Shown: piece after piece, positions 42,140-50,351 of the stretch
Numbering within the stretch: the stretch's first letter is position 1
Layout of the letters: each line of letters opens with the position of its first letter
Source: Hominiventricola aquisgranensis
GTDB lineage: Bacteria; Bacillota; Clostridia; Lachnospirales; Lachnospiraceae
Direction of reading: 5' to 3'
Assembly: GCF_040096225.1 (NCBI RefSeq)
Contig: NZ_JBBMFC010000016.1
Location: 1-64,000 of the forward strand
DNA: 64,000 nt
Made by a program: the position numbers and the translations under genes
The notes under the pieces: model-generated
The model's input: only the letters and a program-made list of their open reading frames with translations
Databases searched by the model: none
What the model was told of the DNA's origin: nothing

Positions 42140-43012
42140 TTATAACAGATCCACCAGTTCTGCATCAGACTTTTTCGGATGCGTTACCAACAGATCACAG
42201 AGTTTCTGAACAAATTCCAGAGGAAGTCCAAGATCCTCCGCAATCAATTCTGGAGTCTTATGTTTTGTAAGAAACTGAAAGCGAATAATGGAAATCTTCC
42301 CTTCTGTCAGTCCTTTACTGTGCCCTTCCTCTCTGCCTTCACGTTTTAACATAGCTTCCTCTTCCCATCTCTGCATAAATTTCACCCCCATCTCTTCACT
42401 GGCTTTTATTTGCCTGACATGTTTATGAATTTTAAGAAGATTTTTGTTTGTATCTGGAATATCTACATTCAAAGCAGATTGTTCCATATAATTCAAAAAC
42501 TGTATCAATTCCTCAGAAACTTCTTCAGCATTTGTTCCTCTTGTATTAAGAAAAATGCGGGTTGCGCCATCTTTCAGAATCAAAGCAGGATTTTCATCAC
42601 AACGTGCATGAAATGTGTAACAGTACTTTCCTTCACCAAACAGATCAAATGGTGTAATCATGATTGTAAACGTATCATTTAACAAATTGAAACTTTCATC
42701 CCCAGGTTTCAGAAGTGACGAATCCATCACACTCTGATAAAATCGGCTCCGACGAAGTAAATCTGTTTTCTGGTTTTTCTGTGCTTCCGTGTTATAGATC
42801 CGCATATTTTCATCTACAGAATATACATCCAGTCGGATAGAACGGAGCCAGGGAGCCGTGCGAAGTTCCTTTTCTGTTTGAGATATTGAAAGCAATCTCA
42901 AATTCTCATCCCCAAGGATAATCCGTAGAGCAGCTTCATGTGCTTCTGGAATATCCATAACTTCATCAAACAAAAACTTATCAAGCAATGTTAATTCTTT
43001 TAGTGTTTTCAA
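42140..43012 (-). CDS. Rpn/PD-(D/E)XK-type nuclease (transposase-like)
   Basis: About 290 residues. KELTLLDKFLFDEVMD start, RLDVYSVDENMRIYNTEAQ (Asp and Glu of the PD-(D/E)XK core), DTFTIMITPFDLFG, and a C-terminal tail with a Gly/Glu-rich REGREEGHSKGLTEGK linker are features of the Rpn/PDDEXK family transposase-like proteins, which in some bacteria promote horizontal DNA transfer or restrict phages. Start is likely TTG at 43012, 9 nt after GGAG; the open frame to 43057 lacks a site. Stand-alone, with no terminal repeats seen, so not a complete insertion sequence. Confidence 0.8.
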   Translation of the reverse strand: MKTLKELTLLDKFLFDEVMDIPEAHEAALRIILGDENLRLLSISQTEKELRTAPWLRSIRLDVYSVDENMRIYNTEAQKNQKTDLLRRSRFYQSVMDSSLLKPGDESFNLLNDTFTIMITPFDLFGEGKYCYTFHARCDENPALILKDGATRIFLNTRGTNAEEVSEELIQFLNYMEQSALNVDIPDTNKNLLKIHKHVRQIKASEEMGVKFMQRWEEEAMLKREGREEGHSKGLTEGKISIIRFQFLTKHKTPELIAEDLGLPLEFVQKLCDLLVTHPKKSDAELVDLL

Positions 43013-43057
43013 AATATAGTTCTCCTTTATTGTATCTGCATTAGCTATGCGTTGCAA

Positions 43058-43254
43058 GAGAAATTACAAAAATATTTATTTTGCATAAAAATACTTACAT
43101 CTGGTACGCGCAAAGAATCATGCAAAGATATAGATATTAAGATAATAGTTACTTTCGACGGACTGAATGTATACTTGGAACTAATATACATACAGATTTT
43201 GTTCAGAATAACATAACCAGGAGTTGGATGCAAGGAAAATCTACATTGAACAAG
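43058..43254. other. AT-rich intergenic region, no gene seen
   Basis: About 200 bp between the Rpn-family gene and the deacetylase terminator. No convincing ORF, RNA or repeat; it should hold the Rpn promoter. Confidence 0.4.
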
Positions 43255-43275
43255 AAAAAGCCGCGGATTGCGGCT
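43255..43275 (-). terminator. Terminator overlapping the deacetylase stop codon
   Basis: Minus strand AGCCGC-AATCC-GCGGCT followed by TTTTTC. The stem begins at the last base of the stop codon. Confidence 0.8.
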
Positions 43276-44069
43276 TATTTCGCATTTCCTTTTATAAACT
43301 GTCTTCCTTCATGATCCATCTCATAATTTTCTTTATAGATCAACTGTGAGATTGGTACGATTTCATACCCTTTCTCCTGAAGCCCGGTGATTACACGTTC
43401 CAGGGCATCCGGAGTGTATTTGGCACCATTGTGCATAAGAATGATCGAACCATTTCCAAGATGATCATTATCTAACACACGGGAGACGATATTGTCAGCT
43501 CCGTAGTCCTTCCAGTCTAAACTGTCAATATTCCACTGTATCACATGATATCCAAGACTGTTGGCCGCATCAATCAGTGTATCATTGTAATCTCCATAGG
43601 GTGGACGGAAGAGGATCATATCCTGTCCGGTCAGTTCCTTTACTTTATCATGAACCTTCTGAATCTCCTGTTTACATTCATCGGCTGACAGTGTGGACAT
43701 CTGTTTGTGATTCTCACTGTGATTGCCAAGATCATGTCCAGCAGCAGCAATAGCTTTTACATCATCCGGGTAAGATTCCACCCACCCCCCAGTCATGAAG
43801 AACGTGGTTTTCACATGATACTTTTCCAGAATGGACAGCAAGGTCTCGGTTTGTTCGTTGCCCCAGGCAGCATCGAAGCTGATCGCAACTTTAGGACTTT
43901 CGGTATTGACACAGTAGATCGGCAGCTTTCTGGAACTCACAATTCCAGATGTGGGAGTTAACTGTTTCTGAAAGGAAAAAAGGCAGATGAGTACAAGCAT
44001 CAGGCAAAGGCAGGGGGCGATCATGCGCTGAATGGAAAGAGCGGATAGAAAGGAAGCAATGCGTTTCAT
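43275..44069 (-). CDS. Polysaccharide deacetylase, PdaB-like
   Basis: 264 residues with an N-terminal membrane anchor (about 16-33, IAPCLCLMLVLICLFSF). NodB homology domain: AISFDAAWGNEQT (catalytic Asp; Ala replaces the second Asp as in PdaB-type enzymes), NHSENH metal site, RPPYGDYNDT, and LMHNG. PdaB-type enzymes act on peptidoglycan in late sporulation; other targets are cell-wall N-acetylglucosamine. Extracellular, membrane-anchored. Monocistronic. Confidence 0.85.
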   Translation of the reverse strand: MKRIASFLSALSIQRMIAPCLCLMLVLICLFSFQKQLTPTSGIVSSRKLPIYCVNTESPKVAISFDAAWGNEQTETLLSILEKYHVKTTFFMTGGWVESYPDDVKAIAAAGHDLGNHSENHKQMSTLSADECKQEIQKVHDKVKELTGQDMILFRPPYGDYNDTLIDAANSLGYHVIQWNIDSLDWKDYGADNIVSRVLDNDHLGNGSIILMHNGAKYTPDALERVITGLQEKGYEIVPISQLIYKENYEMDHEGRQFIKGNAK

Positions 44070-44177
44070 AAGACCTCCGGAATTATTCAGATATTTCTAA
44101 AATAATGTATGTATAAGGCAAAATGGATATGCCACTTTTTAAGATGTAAAACTCGGAATAGAGTAGAAATGATTTTC

Positions 44178-44214
44178 AAAAGACCGATGCAAGGTATTCT
44201 GCATCGGTCTTTTT
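44178..44214 (-). terminator. Terminator of the DMT transporter gene
   Basis: AAAAGACCGATGCA ... TGCATCGGTCTTTTT, a 12-bp stem just after the stop codon, T-runs in both directions. Confidence 0.9.
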
Positions 44215-44221
44215 GACAAAA

Positions 44222-45094
44222 TCATACAGCCTTCTTCTCCGGCAGCTGTGCCAGAATGATGGCACAGAAGATCAGCACACAGCCAAACAGTTCCTTAAGA
44301 CTCAGTCCCTGTCCCAGCAGTACCCAGCCAGCCAGTACCGAGAACACGGACTCCAGACTGAGAAGCAGGGAGGCTACCGTCGGATCTGCATTTTTCTGCG
44401 CTATGATCTGCAGGGTATACGCCACTCCACAGGACATTACACCGGCATAAAGCACCGGCTGCCATGCCTGCAGGATCTCCGTAAACACCGGCTGCTCCCA
44501 CAGCAGAGTTGGAACTGCACTGATGATCGCAGCTGTCAGGAACTGGATCGCGGACATTTTCACGCCATCCACTTTCGGTGAAAAATGATCGATCACCAGA
44601 ATATGGATTGAAAATGCAATTGCACACAGCAGCACCAGAAAATCTCCCAGTCCCAGGCGAAGGCTCTCCGTCATACACAGAAAATAGAATCCGACCACAG
44701 CGATAGCTACGCAGCCAATGATCAGCAGGCGTACTTTCTTACCGATAAATATCCCCAGCAGCGGCACGATCACAATATACATAGCTGTGATGAATCCGGC
44801 TTTTCCAACCGTCGTAAATAAGATGCCCCATTGCTGCAGAGTACTGGCAACAGCCAGTGCGATTCCACAGCAGATTCCACCAATGATCAGTGTCTTCTGT
44901 CCTGCACCTTTTTCTGCGCCCGTTTTCCGTTGACGATCCATAAACCAGATCACCGGCAGCAACACGATCGCTCCGATCAGGAATCTTGCCATATTAAAGG
45001 TAAAAGGTCCCACGTAATCCATGCCCACGCTCTGCGCTACAAATGCGCAGCCCCAGATCAGGGCTGTGAGCACCAGCAGGATATTATTTTTCAT
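44222..45094 (-). CDS. DMT-family (EamA) transporter
   Basis: 290 residues with ten membrane helices in two EamA repeats; LLVLTALIWGCAFVAQ is the typical first helix. Exports or imports small metabolites; substrate unknown. Start MKNNILLVL chosen as the first residue of the helix; the ATG at 45175 would add 27 hydrophilic residues within the terminator of the preceding operon and is rejected. Confidence 0.88.
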   Translation of the reverse strand: MKNNILLVLTALIWGCAFVAQSVGMDYVGPFTFNMARFLIGAIVLLPVIWFMDRQRKTGAEKGAGQKTLIIGGICCGIALAVASTLQQWGILFTTVGKAGFITAMYIVIVPLLGIFIGKKVRLLIIGCVAIAVVGFYFLCMTESLRLGLGDFLVLLCAIAFSIHILVIDHFSPKVDGVKMSAIQFLTAAIISAVPTLLWEQPVFTEILQAWQPVLYAGVMSCGVAYTLQIIAQKNADPTVASLLLSLESVFSVLAGWVLLGQGLSLKELFGCVLIFCAIILAQLPEKKAV

Positions 45095-45146
45095 TCGATC
45101 CACTTCTTTTGTCTCCTCATATAAGTTTTCTGAAAACCACAAAATA

Positions 45147-45172
45147 CCTGCCAGGTGTTGGCACCCGGCAGG
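45147..45172 (-). terminator. Terminator of the MarR-ABC exporter operon
   Basis: Minus strand CCTGCCGGGTGCCAACACCTGGCAGG then TATTTTG, 17 nt after the exporter stop codon. Confidence 0.75.
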
Positions 45173-45188
45173 CAATCATCTGATTTCC

Positions 45189-47114
45189 TTATGACAACTC
45201 AAAAGCTCCTGTATATAACTGGTAGTAACGTCCTTTCTCTGCCAGCAGAGATTCATGGTCTCCACGCTCAATGATCCGTCCCTGATCCAGAACCATGATC
45301 ACATCTGAGTTCTTGATCGTAGACAGACGATGGGCAATGACAAATACTGTACGTCCCTTCATCAGCTTATCCATACCATTCTGTACAATGGTCTCTGTAC
45401 GGGTATCAATACTGGAGGTTGCCTCATCCAGCACCAGTACCGGCGGGTCGGCGATGGCTGCTCTGGCGATGGCCAGCAGCTGACGCTCGCCCTGCGAGAG
45501 TTCCGAGCCGTCTCCATCCAGCATTGTATCATATCCTTGCGGAAGTTTGGTAATAAAATAATGTGCATTTGCGAGTTTTGCAGCTGCAACAACTTCCTCG
45601 TCTGTTGCATCCAGCTTTCCATAACGGATATTGTCTGCCACTGTTCCGGTGAACAGATGGGTATCCTGCAGTACCATTCCAAGGGATCTTCTTAAATCCG
45701 GCTTCTTGATCTTGTTAATATTGATGCCATCATAACGGATCTTTCCGTCCTGAATATCATAAAAACGGTTCAGCAGATTGGTAATGGTGGTCTTGCCGGC
45801 TCCGGTCGCTCCTACAAAGGCAATCTTCTGACCTGGCTTTGCATACATCTTAATGTCATGAAGCACGATCTTGTCATCGTTGTATCCAAAATCCACACCG
45901 TTAAACACCACATCACCCTGCAGTTTTTCATAAGTGACAGTGCCGTCTGCCTGATGAGGATGTTTCCATGCCCAGACACCGGTACGCACCGGAGATTCCG
46001 TGAGAGTTCCATCCGGCTGTTCCACTGCATTTACCAGCGTCACATAACCATTATCCACCTCTTCCGGCTCATCAAGCAGATCAAACACACGCTCAGCACC
46101 GGCCAATGCCATAATGATAGAGTTGAACTGCTGAGACACCTGCGTGATCGGCATATTGAAGCTTCTGGTCAACTGCAGGAAGGATGCCAGACCGCCAAGG
46201 GTCAGACCGCCGATTCCGGTAATAGCAAGGACAGATCCCACACCAAGAGTCAGCACATAGTTGATATTTCCAAGGTTCGCCATGACAGGCATCAGAATAT
46301 TTGCATAGGTATTTGCATTTTTTGCACTGTTGAACAGTCCGTCATTAAGAATATAAAAATTCTTCTTGGACTCCTCTTCATGACAGAATACCTTTACAAC
46401 CTTCTGGCCTTCCATCATTTCCTCAATATAACCGTTCAGTTTACCAAGATCTTTCTGCTGTTCAATAAAATATTTTCCACTCTGCGCTCCGATTTTACGA
46501 ACTGTTTTCAACATAACGAAGATCATTACAATGATCAGCAGAGTCAGCTGCGGGCTCAGTACGATCATGGAAATAAAAGTGCCGATGATCGTGATGGAGC
46601 AGCTGAATAACTGCGGAATACTCTGACTGATCATCTGGCGCAAGGTATCCGTATCATTGGTATAGCAGCTCATGATATCACCATGTGCATGGGTATCAAA
46701 ATATTTGATCGGCAGTTTCTCCATATGCGTGAACATCTCATCACGGATCTGCTTTAAGGTTCCCTGGGTCACATTGATCATCAATCTTGCATACAGATAT
46801 GTGGCTGCAGTTCCTGCATAATAGATAACCGCCATCACAAGCAATGCCCGCAAAAGCGGTGCAAAGGTCGGATCTGCCGAGGTCAGGAACGGTGTAATAT
46901 AATCATCGATCAGATTTTTAATAAACAGGTTTCCAGCTACTCCGGCAAGAGAGCTGATCACGATAGCGATCAGTACGATCACAAATTCCATTTTATAATA
47001 TTTCCAGATATAACCGAGCAGGCGCTTCAGAGTCTTGCCCGGGTTACGGCTTCCGCGGCGCTTCATGCCCGGATTTCCACCTGGTTTCTGTCCCGATCCC
47101 ATCATTTTACTCAT
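45189..47114 (-). CDS. ABC exporter half, catalytically competent subunit
   Basis: 641 residues: N-terminal Gly/Lys/Arg-rich tail, six-helix exporter domain (about 50-370), insert, and nucleotide-binding domain with Walker A GATGAGKTTITNLL, signature ELSQGERQLLAIARA, Walker B VLVLDEATSSIDTRTE with catalytic Glu, and switch IAHRLSTI. Pairs with the next subunit as a heterodimeric BmrCD/TM287-288-type multidrug exporter. Starts 8 nt inside the partner gene; start MSKMMGSGQ is chosen for GGAGCGGGAG. Confidence 0.93.
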   Translation of the reverse strand: MSKMMGSGQKPGGNPGMKRRGSRNPGKTLKRLLGYIWKYYKMEFVIVLIAIVISSLAGVAGNLFIKNLIDDYITPFLTSADPTFAPLLRALLVMAVIYYAGTAATYLYARLMINVTQGTLKQIRDEMFTHMEKLPIKYFDTHAHGDIMSCYTNDTDTLRQMISQSIPQLFSCSITIIGTFISMIVLSPQLTLLIIVMIFVMLKTVRKIGAQSGKYFIEQQKDLGKLNGYIEEMMEGQKVVKVFCHEEESKKNFYILNDGLFNSAKNANTYANILMPVMANLGNINYVLTLGVGSVLAITGIGGLTLGGLASFLQLTRSFNMPITQVSQQFNSIIMALAGAERVFDLLDEPEEVDNGYVTLVNAVEQPDGTLTESPVRTGVWAWKHPHQADGTVTYEKLQGDVVFNGVDFGYNDDKIVLHDIKMYAKPGQKIAFVGATGAGKTTITNLLNRFYDIQDGKIRYDGININKIKKPDLRRSLGMVLQDTHLFTGTVADNIRYGKLDATDEEVVAAAKLANAHYFITKLPQGYDTMLDGDGSELSQGERQLLAIARAAIADPPVLVLDEATSSIDTRTETIVQNGMDKLMKGRTVFVIAHRLSTIKNSDVIMVLDQGRIIERGDHESLLAEKGRYYQLYTGAFELS

Positions 47115-48861
47115 TTTCTCCCGCTCCTTTCTGCTGTAATCTGTAAATATCGCGGTAGATCTCATTGGTTCTTAGAAGTTCGTCATGCGTTCCCATTCCT
47201 GAGATCCGTCCCTGATCCAGCACAAGGATACGGTCTGCATCCTGTACAGAAGAAATACGCTGGGCAATGATCAGCTTGGTCGTATCCGGGATCTCCTCAC
47301 GAAATGCCTTCCTGATCAATGCATCCGTCTTGGTATCCACTGCACTGGTGGAATCGTCAAGGATCAGGATCTTCGGCTTCTTCAACAGAGCTCTTGCAAT
47401 ACAAAGACGCTGCTTCTGTCCACCGGACACATTGGTTCCGCCCTGCTCAATATAAGTCTCATAGCCCTGGGGCATTTTCTCGATAAATTCGCTGGCCTGC
47501 GCAAGCTCACAGGCATGACGGCACTCTTCCTCCGTCGCGTCTTTATTGCCCCAGCGGAGATTTTCAAGGATCGTGCCGGAGAACAGTACATTTTTCTGAA
47601 GCACCATGGACACCTCATTACGAAGAGTCTCGATGTCATAATCACGCACATCCACACCGCCGACCTTGACCGCACCGTTCAGTACATCATACAGACGCGG
47701 GATCAACTGTACAAAGGTAGACTTGGAACTTCCGGTTCCACCGATGATTCCAATGGTCTCACCTGAGTGAATGGAAAGATTAATATCACGAAGTACGCAT
47801 TTTTCCTGCTGCGCTTCTTTATCCTGCTCGTCTCCGTAAGCAAAATCCACATGATCAAACTCAATGGAACCGTCTTTTACTTCGTAGACCGGCTGCTCCG
47901 GATTGGTCAGGCTGCTCTTCTCATCCAGTACTTCCACAATACGCTTTGCAGAAGAGATTGCCATGGTCACCATAACAAATACCATGGAGATCATCATGAG
48001 ACTCATGAGAATCTGTATGGTGTAAGTAAACAGACTCATCAGATCTCCGGTGGTCATGGAGCCATTTCCAACGATCATCTTTGCGCCGATCCAGGAGATC
48101 AGAAGAATACAGGTGTATACTGTAAACTGCATCACCGGCTGGTTCATGATGACCAGACGCTCTGCATGGACACTCATCTTTTTCAGATTGTCTGTAGCAT
48201 CACAGAATTTCTTATTTTCATGGTCTTCCCGCACATACGCTTTCACCACGCGGATACCGGTCAGATTCTCCTGAACGCTGGCATTCAGCTTATCATAGCC
48301 TTTGAACATCTTATCAAAGATCGGAAATGCGTGGCTTACGATAAATGCCATCACGCCGCCTAAGAATACCAGTGCGACCAGGAAGATCAGGGAAATCTTC
48401 GGACTGATAGATACACACATTACCAGTGCTGAGATCATCATGATCGGGGCACGGACAAACATACGAATCAGCATCTGGTATGCATTCTGTACGTTGGTCA
48501 CATCGGTGGTCATACGGGTTACAAGGCCAGCTGTGGAAAAATGGTCAATGTTCTGGAACGAAAAATCCTGAATATTGTCATACATGGCCTTTCTTAAATT
48601 TTTACCAAATCCCATGGATGCTCTCGCTGCAAATACGCCGGACAGAGTTCCTGCTGCCAGAGAGAGCATGGCAACTACCAGCATCAGCAGTCCCATCTTC
48701 ACCACATAATTCATATTTCCTGCTTCCACACCATTGTCAATGACTTTCGCCATCAGCATGGGCAGCAGCACTTCCAGAATGACTTCAAAAGTCACACTGA
48801 TCGGTGAAAGCAGCGTATCTCGCTTATATTCTCCGATATATGACATGAGTTTCTTAATCAT
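47107..48861 (-). CDS. ABC exporter half with degenerate catalytic site
   Basis: 584 residues: six-helix domain then nucleotide-binding domain with Walker A GGTGSSKSTF (Ser in place of the third Gly), signature NVSGGQKQRLCIARA and Walker B ILILDDSTSAVDT, where Ser replaces the catalytic Glu. This is the degenerate-site subunit expected in heterodimeric exporters. It starts 8 nt before the end of marR and overlaps the partner gene, so marR and both halves are a coupled operon. Confidence 0.93.
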   Translation of the reverse strand: MIKKLMSYIGEYKRDTLLSPISVTFEVILEVLLPMLMAKVIDNGVEAGNMNYVVKMGLLMLVVAMLSLAAGTLSGVFAARASMGFGKNLRKAMYDNIQDFSFQNIDHFSTAGLVTRMTTDVTNVQNAYQMLIRMFVRAPIMMISALVMCVSISPKISLIFLVALVFLGGVMAFIVSHAFPIFDKMFKGYDKLNASVQENLTGIRVVKAYVREDHENKKFCDATDNLKKMSVHAERLVIMNQPVMQFTVYTCILLISWIGAKMIVGNGSMTTGDLMSLFTYTIQILMSLMMISMVFVMVTMAISSAKRIVEVLDEKSSLTNPEQPVYEVKDGSIEFDHVDFAYGDEQDKEAQQEKCVLRDINLSIHSGETIGIIGGTGSSKSTFVQLIPRLYDVLNGAVKVGGVDVRDYDIETLRNEVSMVLQKNVLFSGTILENLRWGNKDATEEECRHACELAQASEFIEKMPQGYETYIEQGGTNVSGGQKQRLCIARALLKKPKILILDDSTSAVDTKTDALIRKAFREEIPDTTKLIIAQRISSVQDADRILVLDQGRISGMGTHDELLRTNEIYRDIYRLQQKGAGENE

Positions 48862-49294
48862 ATTCTGCCTCCTTCAATCCAGTCTCCATTTTATTGATAC
48901 AACGGATCCACCACGACCGTTCCTCCGGTGTGAGCCATCCGTTCATCTTCGATTCCATCTGCTCCAGACGATTGATGACCTCACTTTGTATCTTCATTCC
49001 TTCATCTGTCAGTACCAGCTCCTTTTGTCTGGCATCGGTACTTACGCTTCTGCGCTCCAGCAGTCCCCGCTTCTCCAGACACTGCACCACGCTGCACACG
49101 GATGACCGGCGGATCTTAAACTCTGCTTCCAGCTCCTTCTGAAATGCAGGTTCCTTCTTCCAGGCCTTCCACCACAGATAGCCCAGTACCCGGCTCTGCA
49201 CAGAAGAGATCTCAAGATCTGCCATCTGCTGCTCTGTCGCTCTTCTTACCAGATGACTCAAGTCCATGATTGCCTTAATCGGATGATTCTCCAT
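48854..49294 (-). CDS. MarR-family regulator of the ABC exporter
   Basis: About 146 residues, winged helix (ELEAEFKIRRSSVCSVVQCL recognition region, KRGLLERRSVSTDARQKEL wing). MarR proteins repress adjacent exporters until a toxic ligand binds. The start is ambiguous: ATG at 49294 is 14 nt after GGAGG, a TTG at 49300 is 8 nt after it. A perfect 14-bp dyad encloses its -10 box. Confidence 0.9.
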   Translation of the reverse strand: MENHPIKAIMDLSHLVRRATEQQMADLEISSVQSRVLGYLWWKAWKKEPAFQKELEAEFKIRRSSVCSVVQCLEKRGLLERRSVSTDARQKELVLTDEGMKIQSEVINRLEQMESKMNGWLTPEERSWWIRCINKMETGLKEAEYD

Positions 49295-49330
49295 CTCCAA
49301 ACTTATGGTCCTCCTTCCATAATATCTCAA

Positions 49331-49360
49331 GAGTCAGAGCAACTCGCATTGCTCTGACTC
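49331..49360 (-). promoter_or_regulatory. Perfect hairpin in the marR leader
   Basis: GAGTCAGAGCAA-CTCGCA-TTGCTCTGACTC, 12-bp stem and 6-nt loop, between the start site and the marR ribosome site. No T-run follows, so not a terminator; may be a second operator or an mRNA-stability element. Confidence 0.6.
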
Positions 49361-49371
49361 TCAGCAAAAAG

Positions 49372-49414
49372 TTAGAACTCTAACGATTATACGTTAGAGT
49401 TCTAATAAAGTCAA
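49372..49414 (-). promoter_or_regulatory. marR-ABC promoter enclosed by its operator
   Basis: Minus strand TTGACT (49409-49414), 17-nt spacer, TATAAT (49386-49391). The dyad TTAGAACTCTAACG-N6-CGTTAGAGTTCTAA (49372-49405) is perfect, and its 6-nt centre is exactly the -10 box. Confidence 0.88.
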
Positions 49415-49447
49415 CAAACAAAATATGAAATTTCTGTGAAAACCTGC

Positions 49448-50320
49448 TTACTGCCGGTTCCTCTTCTCTTTCAAACGATCCAGCCGAAGCTTCTTGATCA
49501 GATCCCGGATCTCTGCGGAGACGGTCTCTCCCCTGGCAGTCATAAAACGGGAACCCGGGTTGTGGGTCAGGAACCACTCGGCATTCTCTGCCATGCGGTT
49601 CTTCAACTGCTGCTGCAATTCCTCCAGCCGAACACTCTCCAGATCCAGGCTCTGCACCTTCTGTGCCAGTGCTTCTTTCTTCTCTGCGATATTTTCCGTC
49701 ACAGTAGCTTTTGCAAATGTGGCTGTTGCTTCCAGCAGACGCTTTTTCTCAGCAGCCCGCTGTTCCAGCTCCTGCAGGATCTGCTCTGCCTGATCCAGCA
49801 GTTTTCTCAGATCCATGGCCTTGCGGAATGCGCCTGCAAAATCATATACCATGCAGACCGTGATCAGAAATGTCATAACTGACACAAATTCACTGTTGAG
49901 CCAGAATACAAACCGCTCCACCTGCGGCTGCACCACATAGACCATCATCACACTGAAGAATCCCCACACAATGGAGGAACTCAGACAAATATGACCTTTG
50001 TACTGAAAATGCTGGTTACTGTAATCCCAGTAGCGTACCTTGAACAGGCGCACCATGACCTCACCGGTCACAAGCTCCAGAAGTGTGGCACCGATCAGAC
50101 CTGCAATGTACACTGCCGCCGGGTGCTGGTCAAAGGGCATAGTGATCAATAATACCAGGACAGCGCCACTTCCATATAAAGGAAGCCAGGGCCCCTTTAA
50201 GAAGCCCCGGTTCACAAAACAATGCTGCTTGAGCGACACATAAGTGGTCTCAAAACACCATCCAAATATACAATACAGATAGAAAAATGACAGCCACTGG
50301 CGAAATTCATAGTGAAACAT
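49448..50320 (-). CDS. CmpB-like putative ABC transporter permease protein
   Basis: 290 residues. Residues 1-165 hold four to five membrane helices with the family's GFLKGPWLPLYGSGA and WDYSNQHFQYKGHICL motifs (Pfam ABC_trans_CmpB, from memory). Residues 170-250 form a long charged coiled coil (LDQAEQILQELEQRAAEKK). Function is unknown despite the name. Follows purB by 31 nt with no terminator, so possibly co-transcribed. Confidence 0.8.
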   Translation of the reverse strand: MFHYEFRQWLSFFYLYCIFGWCFETTYVSLKQHCFVNRGFLKGPWLPLYGSGAVLVLLITMPFDQHPAAVYIAGLIGATLLELVTGEVMVRLFKVRYWDYSNQHFQYKGHICLSSSIVWGFFSVMMVYVVQPQVERFVFWLNSEFVSVMTFLITVCMVYDFAGAFRKAMDLRKLLDQAEQILQELEQRAAEKKRLLEATATFAKATVTENIAEKKEALAQKVQSLDLESVRLEELQQQLKNRMAENAEWFLTHNPGSRFMTARGETVSAEIRDLIKKLRLDRLKEKRNRQ

Positions 50321-50351
50321 AGATGTCCTCCCAGTTGTCTGTGTGCGTATC

